Part shown: piece after piece, positions 14,257-24,548 of the stretch
Numbering within the stretch: position 1 is the stretch's first letter
Layout of the letters: the number at the start of each line of letters is the position of its first letter
NCBI GenBank assembly: GCA_022705425.1
Contig: JAKJEM010000001.1
Coordinates: 201,883-239,762, forward strand
Origin: Planctomycetota bacterium
Lineage (GTDB): Bacteria > Planctomycetota > Brocadiia > CAIUPP01
Direction: 5' to 3'
Length of the DNA stretch: 37,880 nucleotides
The notes under the pieces: model-generated
Told to the model about the DNA's origin: nothing
Seen by the model: only the letters and a program-made list of their open reading frames with translations
The model's database searches: none
Translations under genes and position numbers: made by a program

Positions 14257-17200
14257 ATGAAGCCCTGGAACGCGACCTTTCGCCCCTTGACGCACTACCG
14301 CACGCGCCCGCCGACCGATCTGGACGATGTGATGGACTTCGCCCGCGCCCTGGAGGACACGGCGCACGCGGTGACGCAGCCCTGGGCGCTGATGCCCCTG
14401 GAGAATGAGACGCGCCCGCCGACGGAGCGCGAGACGCGCGGCGCGAAGACGGTCCGCATCGGCGAGAACGGCCCGTGGATGCGGGCCTGGTGCTGCGCGC
14501 GACTGCGCGTGCCCCCGATAGCCGCCCTGGTGGACCCCGCCCGGTGGGGGCGATGGCAGGTGCAGATAGACACCGACGGCCTCGGCGATATCTACGCCGA
14601 CGGCGCGCTGGCTCATCCGCGGCTCTTTCTGCACGGCACGGCGTTGCTGACGCCGGCCCGCGGGCCCAAGAGCGCGCCGTGGGTCTGCTACAGCATGGAT
14701 ACCACCATCCAGACGGTGAAGTTCGAAATGGCGCGGAGCTCCCTTTCCGGCCTGGCGGAGATCAACGACCTCGTGCGCGACGTGGCGCGTTCCCTCCGCA
14801 CGGCGGCGAACCTGCTCCTCACGCGCAACCCGCGCGTCAACCGCTTCCTCAAGGGCGAGGTGAGCCTGAACCGCTCTCCCCTGACCGCCGAGGAGCGCGC
14901 GCGGCTGACGGCGCAACTGGTGGCGGCGGCGCGCGCGGTGGACGCGGCGGCCTTCCTGCGCGGCGACCTGCGCGCCTTCCTCGACAGCCTGCGCCGCTGC
15001 CGCGAGGCCCTGCAGCCGCTGGCGGAGTTCGCCAAGGGGTTCCACCTCTTCCTGCTGGGCGTTTCGCACATGGACCTGGCCTGGAAGTGGCGCTGGGGGG
15101 AGAGCATCGAGGTCATGCGCGGCACGCTGGCCAACCAGTTCCGTTTCATGGCCGAGCACCCCGATTTCCATTTTCTCGAAAGCTCGCCCCCGGTCTGGCG
15201 CGCCATGAAACAGCGCGATCCCAAGCTCTACCGCGACCTGCTCAAGTTCGCGCGGCGCGGGCAGCTCGAACCGGCCGGCGGGATGTGGTGCGAGCCGGAC
15301 GGGCAGATGCTCGGCGCCGAATCCTGGGTGCGCCAGACGATCTTCGGCCAGCGCGCCGCGCGCGAGATCTGCGGCCAGCAATCGCGCGCCGGGCACAACA
15401 CCGACGCCTTCGGCTTCTCCTGGGCGCTTCCGAAAATCTACGCCGGCGCGGAGATGGAGGCCTTCCTCACCCAGAAGCTGCGCTACAACGAATTCACGCT
15501 CTTCGAGGAGGTGCTCTTCTGGTGGGAGGCCGACGACGGCACGCGCATCCTCGGCGTCCACACCTACCCCGACCACTACCAGGAGATTGACCCCGACGAA
15601 ATGGCCGAGGCCGTCCGCATCTTCCATCTGACCAGCGGCGTGCGTTCGGCGGCCCTTCTGTTCGGCATCGGCAATCACGGCGGCGGTCCGCTGCCCGACA
15701 TGTTCGATCGCGTCCGCGAATGCCAGAAGCTCACAGTCTATCCCACGACGCGCATGGCCGGGATGCATGAGTACCTCGACCACGTCAAACGCCACGAGCC
15801 GGAGGCTCTGGCACGCCTGCCGGTCATTCGCGACGAGCTCTTCCTCGAGTGCCATCACAAGACCTACACCGTCCAGGCGCGGACCAAGGCCGACGACCGG
15901 CGCACGGAACGCGAGCTGTGCCATACCGAGGCCCTCGGCGTCATGGCCGGCCTCAACCTGAACGACGACCTCCGCCCGGCCTGGGAGATTGAGCTCTTCA
16001 ATCAGTTCCACGACATCCTCCCCGGCACCAGCTTCCCGATGGTCTATCAGGACGTCAACGACGATTACGCCCGTGCGTACTGGACAATTCAGTCGGCGCG
16101 GGGACAGGCCCTCCGGCGGCTGGTCGCGCCGGGGAACGCCCTGTACGTCGCCAATACCCTTCCCTGGCGGCGCAAGGCCGCCGTGACGCTGCACGACGCC
16201 GGCGCCCCGAAGAGCGGGCTGGCGCGCGACGACGCCGGGAACGCCTTCCCCTTCCAGCGCACGGGCGACGGCGACCAGATCGTGGCCGTGCTCCCGGAAA
16301 CGCCGGCCTTCGGACTGCGCCGGATCGCCCTCGGACGGACGTCCGTCCGCAAGCCGGCGGACTTTGCCTTCGGCCCCGCCTGGGCGCGCAACCGCTTCTT
16401 CCGCGTCGAGTTCGACCCGAAGAAGGGCTACGCCGTTTCCCTCAAGCTTCCCGACGGCTTCGAACTCGCCGGCGAGGGGATCGGACGCCTCGACCTGCTC
16501 GAAGACGATCCCGAGGGCTTCTACCAGACCTGGAACATGAATCTCACCGGGCGCGAGGATATCGCGCGATGCGAAAGCTTTGCGCTGGTCGAGTCCGGCC
16601 CCGTCCGCGCGCGCTTCCGCGCCCGCCTTTCTTATGTCCGCTGGGAGAAGAAGAAGGACTTCATGGTGCCCATCATGTGGAACACCCCCGGCGTGGACTA
16701 CCCGACCTCCTTCTTCACGGTGGACTACATCATCTATCGCGATCTTCCGTGGATCGAGTGCGTGATGGAGGCCGACTGGTGGGAGGACGACACGGACCTG
16801 AAGGTGGCGGCCTGGACGAGCCTGCGAAACACGCGCGCCTTCTACTCGATCCCCTTCGGCCAGATCGAGCGCCCCACCCGCCGCGAGACGCCCAGGGAGA
16901 AGGGGATGTACGAGGTCCCCGCGCTCAACTGGGCCGACCTGACCGACGGGCGTCGCGGCGTGGCCCTCTTCAACACCGGCCGCCACGGACACGACGCCCT
17001 CGCCGGGCGGCTCCGACTGACGCTGCTGACCTCGCCCTACGGGGGCGAGAAGGTCCACGTGCCCGACCCGCTGGCCGATCGCGGACGCCACACGATCCAG
17101 TATGCCTTCTACCCGCACGCGGGCGGTCCCGAGGAGGGGAATGTGGCGCGGATGGCGACGGAGTACGAGTATGCGGCGCTCACAGTTTCGGGAGGCAAGA

Positions 17201-17499
17201 CGCGCGTTCCCATCGGAAAGGACCTTCTCTCCGTGGACCCCGACCGCCTGCTGGTGACCGCCGTGAAGGCCGCCGAGGACGGGCGCGGCATCATTGTGCG
17301 GGCGTACGAGCCGAAGGGCGTCGAGGTCCCCCTGGAGATCGAAGGCTCCCTCGCGCGCGGACGCCGGACCTCGGTCAACCTTCTCGAACGCGACCTCGGC
17401 CCCGTGCCGGAGCGGGTCAAACCGCATCAGGTCGTCTCAGTGCGGGTGGAGCACGGCAAGGACGACGGCGGCGCGGCGGCGAAGCCCAGGCGGAAATGA
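14257..17499 (+). CDS. Glycoside hydrolase family 38 alpha-mannosidase
   Basis: A 1080-residue enzyme predicted to hydrolyse alpha-mannosidic bonds, with retention and a zinc ion in the active site. An N-terminal region (1-260) precedes the GH38 domain. That domain begins with the zinc motif SHMDLAWKW (H271, D273). It continues with the nucleophile motif NTDAFGFSW (D383), FGIGNHGGGP and FNQFHDILPG, which carries the family's conserved His-Asp pair. A long C-terminal beta region completes the usual layout. No signal peptide, so it likely works in the cytoplasm on imported oligosaccharides. GGAG precedes the ATG by about seven bases. It is transcribed divergently from the HAD phosphatase and followed by a 235-base gap. 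Length and motif order are normal for bacterial GH38. Confidence 0.93.
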   Translation: MKPWNATFRPLTHYRTRPPTDLDDVMDFARALEDTAHAVTQPWALMPLENETRPPTERETRGAKTVRIGENGPWMRAWCCARLRVPPIAALVDPARWGRWQVQIDTDGLGDIYADGALAHPRLFLHGTALLTPARGPKSAPWVCYSMDTTIQTVKFEMARSSLSGLAEINDLVRDVARSLRTAANLLLTRNPRVNRFLKGEVSLNRSPLTAEERARLTAQLVAAARAVDAAAFLRGDLRAFLDSLRRCREALQPLAEFAKGFHLFLLGVSHMDLAWKWRWGESIEVMRGTLANQFRFMAEHPDFHFLESSPPVWRAMKQRDPKLYRDLLKFARRGQLEPAGGMWCEPDGQMLGAESWVRQTIFGQRAAREICGQQSRAGHNTDAFGFSWALPKIYAGAEMEAFLTQKLRYNEFTLFEEVLFWWEADDGTRILGVHTYPDHYQEIDPDEMAEAVRIFHLTSGVRSAALLFGIGNHGGGPLPDMFDRVRECQKLTVYPTTRMAGMHEYLDHVKRHEPEALARLPVIRDELFLECHHKTYTVQARTKADDRRTERELCHTEALGVMAGLNLNDDLRPAWEIELFNQFHDILPGTSFPMVYQDVNDDYARAYWTIQSARGQALRRLVAPGNALYVANTLPWRRKAAVTLHDAGAPKSGLARDDAGNAFPFQRTGDGDQIVAVLPETPAFGLRRIALGRTSVRKPADFAFGPAWARNRFFRVEFDPKKGYAVSLKLPDGFELAGEGIGRLDLLEDDPEGFYQTWNMNLTGREDIARCESFALVESGPVRARFRARLSYVRWEKKKDFMVPIMWNTPGVDYPTSFFTVDYIIYRDLPWIECVMEADWWEDDTDLKVAAWTSLRNTRAFYSIPFGQIERPTRRETPREKGMYEVPALNWADLTDGRRGVALFNTGRHGHDALAGRLRLTLLTSPYGGEKVHVPDPLADRGRHTIQYAFYPHAGGPEEGNVARMATEYEYAALTVSGGKTRVPIGKDLLSVDPDRLLVTAVKAAEDGRGIIVRAYEPKGVEVPLEIEGSLARGRRTSVNLLERDLGPVPERVKPHQVVSVRVEHGKDDGGAAAKPRRK

Positions 17500-17634
17500 G
17501 CTTCGAGTGCGTCTTCCGGCGGTACTTTCGCGCGCCCCCACCCCTTGCGGTGGAAGCGGGCGCCTTGGCCATATCTGGGGACTGGCCCCTCGGCGCCGGA
17601 CACAGGAAGGGGTTTTCGGACCGGTCGTGCCCGG

Positions 17635-17701
17635 CAGCGGACCGCCTCCGCTGTCAGCCCCCTGCGGCATAGTGGGGGTGTGCGGTCCGCGCGGTGCGGA
17701 C
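17635..17701. other. Two hairpins in the 235-base gap after the mannosidase
   Basis: Inverted repeats CAGCGGA/TCCGCTG (17635-17641 and 17647-17653) and GTCCGC/GCGGAC (17685-17690 and 17696-17701), each with a five-base loop. Neither has a T-tract. They could terminate or stabilise the mannosidase transcript, or fold the leader of the next small gene. No convincing promoter was found in 17500-17734. Confidence 0.3.
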
Positions 17702-17734
17702 GCGGAGCGGTTCACCCTTCGCAACGAGGCGACG

Positions 17735-18037
17735 ATGGACTACCGGCAGAAGGACATGATCTTCGAGTCCGTTCCGGCGCTGCCGACGGCGGCGCGGCGG
17801 GTGGGGCTTTCCTGGGTGCGGCGTCCGGCGATGCCGGGCGTCGAGGCGGCGGAGGAGGTTATCGGCGTCTTCGAGCACGAAGGCCGCCTCTACTGTCGCG
17901 CGGCGCGCGCCTTCCGTTTGCGCGGCACGGGGCGTCCGGTGGTCGTGCCCGCGGGGTTGTATCGCGTCCGACTTGCAGGCGTCGAGGCGTCGGCGGTCCC
18001 GTGCCTCGTTACCATGCGGGGGCCGTCTTCGATATAA
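17735..18037 (+). CDS. Small protein of unknown function
   Basis: A 100-residue open frame starting at ATG 17735, with a weak GAGG five to six bases upstream. Codon third positions are mostly G or C, as in neighbouring genes, which favours it being real. The sequence is rich in Arg, Val and Ala, has no membrane segment or signal peptide, and matches no family I know. A strand pattern (EEVIGVFEHEGRLYCRAARAF, VVVPAGLYRVRLAG) suggests a small beta protein. Its stop codon lies inside the -10 box of the downstream transporter promoter. It could be a conserved hypothetical or a spurious frame. Confidence 0.5.
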   Translation: MDYRQKDMIFESVPALPTAARRVGLSWVRRPAMPGVEAAEEVIGVFEHEGRLYCRAARAFRLRGTGRPVVVPAGLYRVRLAGVEASAVPCLVTMRGPSSI

Positions 18038-18038
18038 T
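18009..18038 (+). promoter_or_regulatory. Promoter for the polyamine transporter operon
   Basis: TTACCA (18009-18014), an 18-base spacer and a perfect TATAAT (18033-18038). Expected start near 18045, about 29 bases before ATG 18074. The -10 contains the TAA stop of the preceding small gene. Confidence 0.6.
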
Positions 18039-18073
18039 CCCGTCATCCCGCGTTCCGGCGGCGGAGCCGGGTC

Positions 18074-19239
<1,166 letters not shown>

Positions 19240-19240
<1 letters not shown>

Positions 19241-20838
19241 TGGACGCGCGGCGAACATGGGCCGACGAGTGGCTGGCCACCCTGCCTTCGATGGCATGGT
19301 TGACGGTCTTCTTCGCCGTCCCGTTGCTGGTCGTCTTTGCGATCGCCTTCCGCCCGGCCGATCCTTCGGGCGGCGTCGCAGAGGGCTGGACGCTCGACAC
19401 GCTCCGGGCGCTCGACGGCGCAGGCTATGCCGCCATTGCCTGGCGGACGCTGTGGATCAGCGCCGTTACGGCGGCCCTGTGCCTGCTGGCGGCTGTGCCG
19501 GTGGGGTACGGCATTGCGCGCGCGGAGCGCCGGTGGCGTCACGTCCTGCTATTGCTGGTGATCGTTCCTTTCTGGACAAGCTCCCTGGTGCGCATCTTTG
19601 CGTGGAAGGTCGTGCTGCACCCGGACGGCTGGGTCAAGGAACTGCTCGTCGCCTGTGGTCTTGCGCAGCCCGACACCCTGTTGCTGTACAACGCCGGCGC
19701 GGTGATCCTGGCCCAGGTGTACACCTTCCTGCCCTTCGCCATTCTGCCGATCTACGCGGCGGCGGAGAAGTTCGACCGCAGCCTGATTGACGCAGCGCGC
19801 GACCTCGGCGCGACGAGGTGGCAGGCCTTCGCGCGGGTCTTCGTTCCGGGGATCCGGCGGGGGCTGCTGGCGGCCGCGTTGCTGGTCTTCATTCCGGCGC
19901 TGGGGTCCTATGTCGCCCCCGACCTTGTCGGAGGCCCGGGAAACGAACTGATCGGCAACAAGATCGCGCAGCGGGTCTTCGTGGACCGCAACCTGCCGCA
20001 CGCGGCGGCGCTATCGGCGTGCCTGACGCTGGCGGCGCTGGCGCCGCTGCTGGGCGCGCGGGGGGCGATGAAGCGCAGCCGCCTGCCGTTCTACACGATC
20101 CTTGCCGCGCTCGTCTTCTTCTATCTGCCCATCGCCGTCCTGGTCGCCAACTCCTTCAATGCCTCGCGCTATGGCGGGACCTGGACGGGGTTCTCCTTGA
20201 AGTGGTACGCGCAACTTGCGCGCGAGACGGTGATCCTGCGCGCCCTGGCGAACAGCCTGCTGATCGCCGTGGGGGCGGCGGTCGCGGCCACGGTTCTGGG
20301 CACGGCGGCGGCTCTGGCGCTGCACCGCTGGTCGTCGCGTCTGCAGCGCGCGCATTACGCGCTGATCTATACGCCGCTGGTGGTGCCCGAGGTGCTCATG
20401 GGCATGAGCCTGCTGTTGCTCTTCGTGGCGCTCGGGGTGTCTCTGTCGCTGTGGACGATCTTCCTGGCGCACGTCACCTTCTGCGTAAGCTACGTGGCGC
20501 TCGTCGTTCTGGCAAGGCTGCAAGACCTGGATTTCACGGTGATCGAGGCCGCGCGCGACCTGGGGGCGACGCGGTGGCAGGCGGCGCGCCTGGCGCTGCT
20601 GCCGATGCTCTGGCCCGGGATTGTCGCCGGCGGCCTCCTGGCCTTCACCCTTTCGATTGACGACTTCGTCATCACCTTCTTCGTGGCGGGGGCGGGCTCG
20701 ACCACGCTCCCGATCCACATCTACAGTATGATCAAGCACGGGTCGCCGCCGCTCATCAACGCGTTGTCCACGCTGCTCCTGGCGGTGACGTTCATCCTGG
20801 TCTGGGTCAGCCGGTCGCTTATGGAGAAACACGAATGA
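19240..20838 (+). CDS. Fused PotB-PotC-like polyamine permease
   Basis: One 532-residue inner-membrane protein containing both permease halves that are normally separate PotB and PotC. The first half (to about 275) has five to six membrane segments and the coupling loop DLGATRWQAFARVFVPGIRRG. After a short link (ARGAMKRSRLPFY) the second half (about 283-532) starts with its own membrane segment. It carries a second coupling loop, DLGATRWQAARLALLPMLWPG, then the PotC-like SIDDFVITFFVAG. ATG 19240 overlaps the potA stop by one base; a TTG one codon earlier is possible. The end overlaps the binding-protein start in ATGA. There is no frameshift or internal stop, so the fusion is read directly. 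A single copy could give the complete translocation channel with two PotA subunits. Confidence 0.9.
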
Positions 20839-21887
20839 CGTCGAAGATGAAATGGGCGGCGGCGGGCGCCGTCGCGGCGGCGCTGACGGCGGGGCTGTTC
20901 TACGCGCTTCTGTCTCCCGCGCGCCCCGTGCTGCATTTCTACACCTGGGCCGACTACATCAAGCCCGAGCTGGTCGAGCGCTTCGAGCGCGAGCACGGTT
21001 GCCGCATCGTGCTGGACACCTTCGACTCCAACGAGACGATGTACGCCAAGATCAAGGCCGGCGCGAGCGGTTACGATCTCCTGACCCCGACGAGCTACAT
21101 GGTCAAGCTGATGAACGACCAAGGCCTTCTGCAGCCGATCCGGCGCGACCTCGTCCCGAACCTGAAGCACGTGGACCCCGAGTTCCTGGCGGTGACGATT
21201 GACCGGACGATGTCGCACAGCGTGCCCTATCTGCTTGGGAACGCGGGCATTGCGTACCGCAAGGACCGCGTCGAGAAGTTCGAGCCGTCCTGGACGGTCT
21301 TTGACCGCGCCGACCTGAAGGGGCGCATGACGATGCTCAATGACATGCGCGAGACCCTCGGCGCGGGCCTCAAGACGCTGGGCTACAGCCTCAACTCACG
21401 CGACGAACGCCAGATCCGCGAGGCGCGCGATGTCGTCATCCGCTGGAAGCGCAACCTGGCCACCTTTGAGAACGAGGCCTACAAGAGCGGCATTGCCTCG
21501 GGGGAATTCCTCGTCGTTCACGGCTACGGCGGCGACATGCTCCAGGTCCAGCGCGAGAACCCCAACGTCCTCTTCGTTCTGCCGAAGGAGGGGTACGTCA
21601 TCTGCTGTGACGACCTGGTGATCCTGAAGGACGCGCCGCAGGCGGCTCTCGCCCATGCCTTCATCAACTTCCTGCACGACCCCCAGGTGGCGGCGGAGAA
21701 CTCCGTCTTTACGCGTTATCGCTGCCCGAATGCCGCGGCCTACCCGTTGCTGCCGGAGGATCTGCGCAACGACCCGATCCTCTTCCCCCCGAAGGACCTG
21801 TGGGCGCGCGGGGAAATCATCCTCGATCTGGGCGCGGACAACGCCAAGTACGTCAAGGCCTGGGACGAGGTGAAGGCGGCCAGGTAG
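20835..21887 (+). CDS. potD: Polyamine-binding protein (PotD-like)
   Basis: A 350-residue periplasmic or membrane-tethered substrate-binding protein of the spermidine/putrescine type (E. coli PotD is 348 residues). An N-terminal hydrophobic stretch (about 6-27, WAAAGAVAAALTAGLFYALL) is followed directly by the PotD-like mature start LHFYTWADYIKPELVERFE. Further family blocks are DSNETMYAKIKAG, YDLLTPTSYMV and VPYLLGNAGIAY. The hydrophobic stretch has no lipobox cysteine, so it is either a cleaved signal or a permanent anchor. ATGA overlap with the fused permease shows translational coupling. It converges with the lipoprotein gene nine bases beyond its stop. Confidence 0.9.
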   Translation: MTSKMKWAAAGAVAAALTAGLFYALLSPARPVLHFYTWADYIKPELVERFEREHGCRIVLDTFDSNETMYAKIKAGASGYDLLTPTSYMVKLMNDQGLLQPIRRDLVPNLKHVDPEFLAVTIDRTMSHSVPYLLGNAGIAYRKDRVEKFEPSWTVFDRADLKGRMTMLNDMRETLGAGLKTLGYSLNSRDERQIREARDVVIRWKRNLATFENEAYKSGIASGEFLVVHGYGGDMLQVQRENPNVLFVLPKEGYVICCDDLVILKDAPQAALAHAFINFLHDPQVAAENSVFTRYRCPNAAAYPLLPEDLRNDPILFPPKDLWARGEIILDLGADNAKYVKAWDEVKAAR

Positions 21888-21896
21888 GAGCGGGGG

Positions 21897-23132
21897 CTAC
21901 TCGATCCAGAAGAGGCGCACGTCGTGCCACAGGAAATCGAGCTCCAGCCCGCCGTCGGGTGGTATTTCGCCGCAGAGCGGTTCGTCGTCGGCGGTGGAGT
22001 AGATTTCCGTGATCCGACGTCCCGCGAGCTCCGTCGGCAGGGCGATAGCCACAGTCTTCCCCCACGGGTCGGGGTTGACGGCGATGAAGAGATGCGCTCG
22101 CCCGAGGGAGCGCAGCGAGCAGTCCAGCGGCGGGCGCTGGGCGGCCCGCTCCGGAAGCTGCACAAAACGCAGGGTGTCGTCCTTCTCCTCCTTTGTCACC
22201 GTCATCGCCGGGGCCCAGGGCATGGGCGGAAGGAGCAGCGGCCCCCGAAGGGCGGTCACCTGCGCGTTCAATTCCAGGATGGCGGCGTAAAGGTCCTCGT
22301 GCTCGGGCAGGGTCCGGTCCCCCGATTTCCACGAGAAGAAGAGCAGGCCCGAAGCGCCGTGGTTGAGGGCCAGGAAGGCCATCACGCGCAGTTCATCCGG
22401 GGTGGGATTCCGCTCCCAGATCGGTGCGGCGTGAAAGGCTTGCAGGACGGCCCACACCGGGCGGTCTCCGGCGGCGCGGCGGGCGGCTTCCACGGCCCAG
22501 CCGACCGACCACAGGGTGTTTTCCCGGTCATCGTCGCGGCGGACGGGGTAGAGGGTGGTGGCGAAGATGTCGCAGGCGTCGGCGTATTCCTCGTAACGAC
22601 GGGGGGAAAGGACGGTCAGGAAGATCGGTCGCGCCGGATCGAGTCGCCGGAGACGCGCCGCCTGCTCGCGGTAGCGCTCGGGGGCCAGGTCGTTCAGGTC
22701 CGGCTCGTCGGCCAGGTACCAGGCAAAGAGCGCTCGCGCGCCGCGCGCGTCGGCGACGTCCTCCGCCATGCGTTCGACGCGGATGTAGGGAATCACCCGC
22801 AGTCCCAGCGCCTCCGCCCGCGCCAGGTAGGAGGGGGTGGTGTCGCCGTTCAGGATCAGGTTGAACCCGCCCGCCGCCGCGTCGAAGAGCGCCGCCTCGG
22901 GCGCATCGTAGAGCCCGATGGGGAAGAAGAGGCGCGAGAGAAGGTGGGCCGACTCGGGCGCGCGGCGGATGATCTCCCGGCGCAGAAGGACTTCCTCGCG
23001 CGGTGTGGCGTCGGGCCGCCACATCCGGGCCAGCGCGCGTTCGGCTGCAGTCGTGGCCGAGGCGCATCCTGCGCAGAGCGCCAGCAGCAGGGCGCTGAGC
23101 AAGCCGCAAAGGGCGGCGCGCGGGAAGGGCAT
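21897..23132 (-). CDS. Lipoprotein with glycosidase-like TIM barrel
   Basis: A 411-residue exported protein. The signal peptide ends in LALCAGCAS, a lipobox-like site with C23 as probable lipid-bearing cysteine (position -3 is Cys, not the usual Leu). The body reads as successive barrel strands: GGFNLILNGD, RVIPYIRVE, FAWYLADEPDL, PIFLTVLSP, CDIFATTLYPV, RPVWAVLQAF and GLLFFSWKSGD. The strand-4 motif DEPD (142-145) offers E143 as an acid/base residue, as in clan A glycosidases. A short C-terminal beta region follows. I cannot assign a numbered GH family. ATG 23132 is preferred over an upstream in-frame start because it begins the signal peptide and has AGGA seven bases upstream. Its promoter is at 23200-23228. 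Confidence 0.75.
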   Translation of the reverse strand: MPFPRAALCGLLSALLLALCAGCASATTAAERALARMWRPDATPREEVLLRREIIRRAPESAHLLSRLFFPIGLYDAPEAALFDAAAGGFNLILNGDTTPSYLARAEALGLRVIPYIRVERMAEDVADARGARALFAWYLADEPDLNDLAPERYREQAARLRRLDPARPIFLTVLSPRRYEEYADACDIFATTLYPVRRDDDRENTLWSVGWAVEAARRAAGDRPVWAVLQAFHAAPIWERNPTPDELRVMAFLALNHGASGLLFFSWKSGDRTLPEHEDLYAAILELNAQVTALRGPLLLPPMPWAPAMTVTKEEKDDTLRFVQLPERAAQRPPLDCSLRSLGRAHLFIAVNPDPWGKTVAIALPTELAGRRITEIYSTADDEPLCGEIPPDGGLELDFLWHDVRLFWIE

Positions 23133-23199
23133 GGTGCGTCCTTTCAGCGAATTCGGGCCTGTCCGCCGTGCCGGGCCGTCGGGCTGCCGGCGCGCGGCC

Positions 23200-23228
23200 A
23201 GTGTAAGCGTCGCCCGGCGCACAATCAA
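23200..23228 (-). promoter_or_regulatory. Promoter for the lipoprotein gene
   Basis: On the minus strand, TTGATT (23223-23228), a 17-base spacer and TACACT (23200-23205). The expected start is near 23193, about 61 bases before ATG 23132. Confidence 0.6.
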
Positions 23229-23283
23229 GGCGTGTCACGGCTTCTTCCCGGGGCGGTCCTTCGCGGCACACGACCGGGCCGAT

Positions 23284-23312
23284 TTGCATTTTTCGTCCGG
23301 CGCGGAGAAAAT
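23284..23312 (+). promoter_or_regulatory. Weaker promoter for the PLP enzyme-lyase operon
   Basis: TTGCAT (23284-23289), a 17-base spacer and GAAAAT (23307-23312). The -10 is poor at its first base. It is the best candidate for transcription of 23358-30668. Confidence 0.4.
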
Positions 23313-23350
23313 CCGGAAGGGCGTCCGGCGGTTCCCACCAGCGGAGGCAC

Positions 23351-23368
23351 ATGAACCTTGCGCGTTGA
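23351..23368 (+). other. Possible five-codon leader overlapping the PLP enzyme start
   Basis: ATG at 23351 opens a frame of only five codons (MNLAR) ending in TGA at 23368. It lies three bases after a strong GGAGG (23343-23347). The main gene's TTG start at 23358 lies inside it in another frame, ten bases from the same GGAGG. Translation of the minigene could reduce or couple expression of the main gene, or the ATG may be accidental. Confidence 0.3.
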
Positions 23369-24548
23369 CTGGAAGGCGGTGCGGCGGCAGTTCCTTCTCG
23401 ACCCCAGGGAGATCTACCTGAACGCGGGGACCTTCAGCGCACTGCCCCGCCCGGTCCTCGAGGCGCAGCAGCGCCTGATGGCTCACGCGGAGGGGAACCC
23501 GACGCGTCGCGGCGCGCGCAATCGCCTGCGCCCCCTCTGGCGCGCGCAGCGCCGGGTGGCGCGCTACCTGGGGGCCGATCCCGAGGACATCCTCTTCCAC
23601 ATCAACGTGACGCAGGCGCTGAACCAGGCGCTCTTCTCCCACCCCTGGCCGAAGGGAGGGGAGTTCCTCGCGGGCGACCTGGAGTACGGCGCCATCGTGA
23701 ACTGCGCCCGCGAGGTCGCGCGCCGCAGCGGCATGTCCTTCCGCGTCTTCCCCATCCCCCGCGAGCCGCGCTCCGAGGATGAACTGGTCGAGGCGGTCCT
23801 GCGCGAGGCGAAGCCCGCCACCGCCGGCATCCTCCTGAGCCACGTGATCTCCGCCACGGGCATGGTGCTTCCTGTCGAGCGCCTTGGGACGGCGCTGCGC
23901 CGGCGCGGGGTGCGGTTGGTGGTGGATGGCGCCCACGGGCCCGGGCTCGTTCCGCTCAAGCTCGGCAGTACGGACATAGACTTCTACGGAGGCAACCTGC
24001 ACAAGTGGTTCATGGGGCCGAAGGGGACGGCCTTTCTCTACGTCGCCCGCGACCTGCATCTGAAGCTCCGCCCGCACGTCGTCGGCTGGGGGGGCGTCGA
24101 AACGGACCCGCGCAAGCACAAGGTCCACGACGTGAAGGGTACCGCCTGGCCCTTCCAGTATGTCTTCCAGTTCCAGGGGCTGTACGATGCCTGTCCCTTC
24201 CTGGCGCTCGAGGAAACGCTGCGCTTCCGCCGGGCGATCGGCGAAACGAACATCCGCCGCCGCATCGCCGCCCTGATCGCCCTCGTGCGGCGGCGTCTGG
24301 GGAAGGAACTCGGCCTCAGGGAGCGTTCCCCCGCGCCGGAGTTCTCCGCCGGGTTGGCCGCCTTTGAAGTCCCCGGCGAGTTCGCGCCGTACGGGCTCGA
24401 GGAGGCCGTTTTCCGCGCAAGCCGCATCACGGTGGCCGCCTGGAAGGACGCTCCGGGACGAACGCTGTTGCGCGTCAGCCCTGGAATATGGAGTTCCGAA
24501 GCGGAGATTGACGCCCTCGCCGAAACCCTTGGGAGGTTGCTGCGCTGA
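23358..24548 (+). CDS. PLP-dependent aminotransferase class V (isopenicillin N epimerase-like)
   Basis: A 396-residue cytoplasmic PLP enzyme. The N-terminal IYLNAGTFSALPRPV, the cofactor-binding VDGAHGPGLVPL and the Schiff-base lysine K216 in YGGNLHKWFMGPKG fit class V aminotransferases of the isopenicillin N epimerase/cysteine desulfurase-like group. No ATG is available at the right place. TTG 23358 lies ten bases after GGAGG and GTG 23379 is an alternative, both upstream of the conserved region. The stop overlaps the next start (TGATG at 24546-24550), so it is translationally coupled to a lyase-like gene. It may act on an amino sugar or amino acid released from the same glycan (inference); the substrate cannot be named. 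Confidence 0.85.
   Translation: MRVDWKAVRRQFLLDPREIYLNAGTFSALPRPVLEAQQRLMAHAEGNPTRRGARNRLRPLWRAQRRVARYLGADPEDILFHINVTQALNQALFSHPWPKGGEFLAGDLEYGAIVNCAREVARRSGMSFRVFPIPREPRSEDELVEAVLREAKPATAGILLSHVISATGMVLPVERLGTALRRRGVRLVVDGAHGPGLVPLKLGSTDIDFYGGNLHKWFMGPKGTAFLYVARDLHLKLRPHVVGWGGVETDPRKHKVHDVKGTAWPFQYVFQFQGLYDACPFLALEETLRFRRAIGETNIRRRIAALIALVRRRLGKELGLRERSPAPEFSAGLAAFEVPGEFAPYGLEEAVFRASRITVAAWKDAPGRTLLRVSPGIWSSEAEIDALAETLGRLLR

Noticed and set aside
14221..17427. Minus-strand open frame opposite the GH38 mannosidase
   Set aside because: The mannosidase carries all GH38 motifs; the antisense frame has none and is compositionally biased.
20985..21010. A partial match to the left-edge palindrome (ACGGTTGCCGCA) inside potD
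   Set aside because: Only about half the palindrome is present and it lies deep in a conserved coding region; chance similarity.
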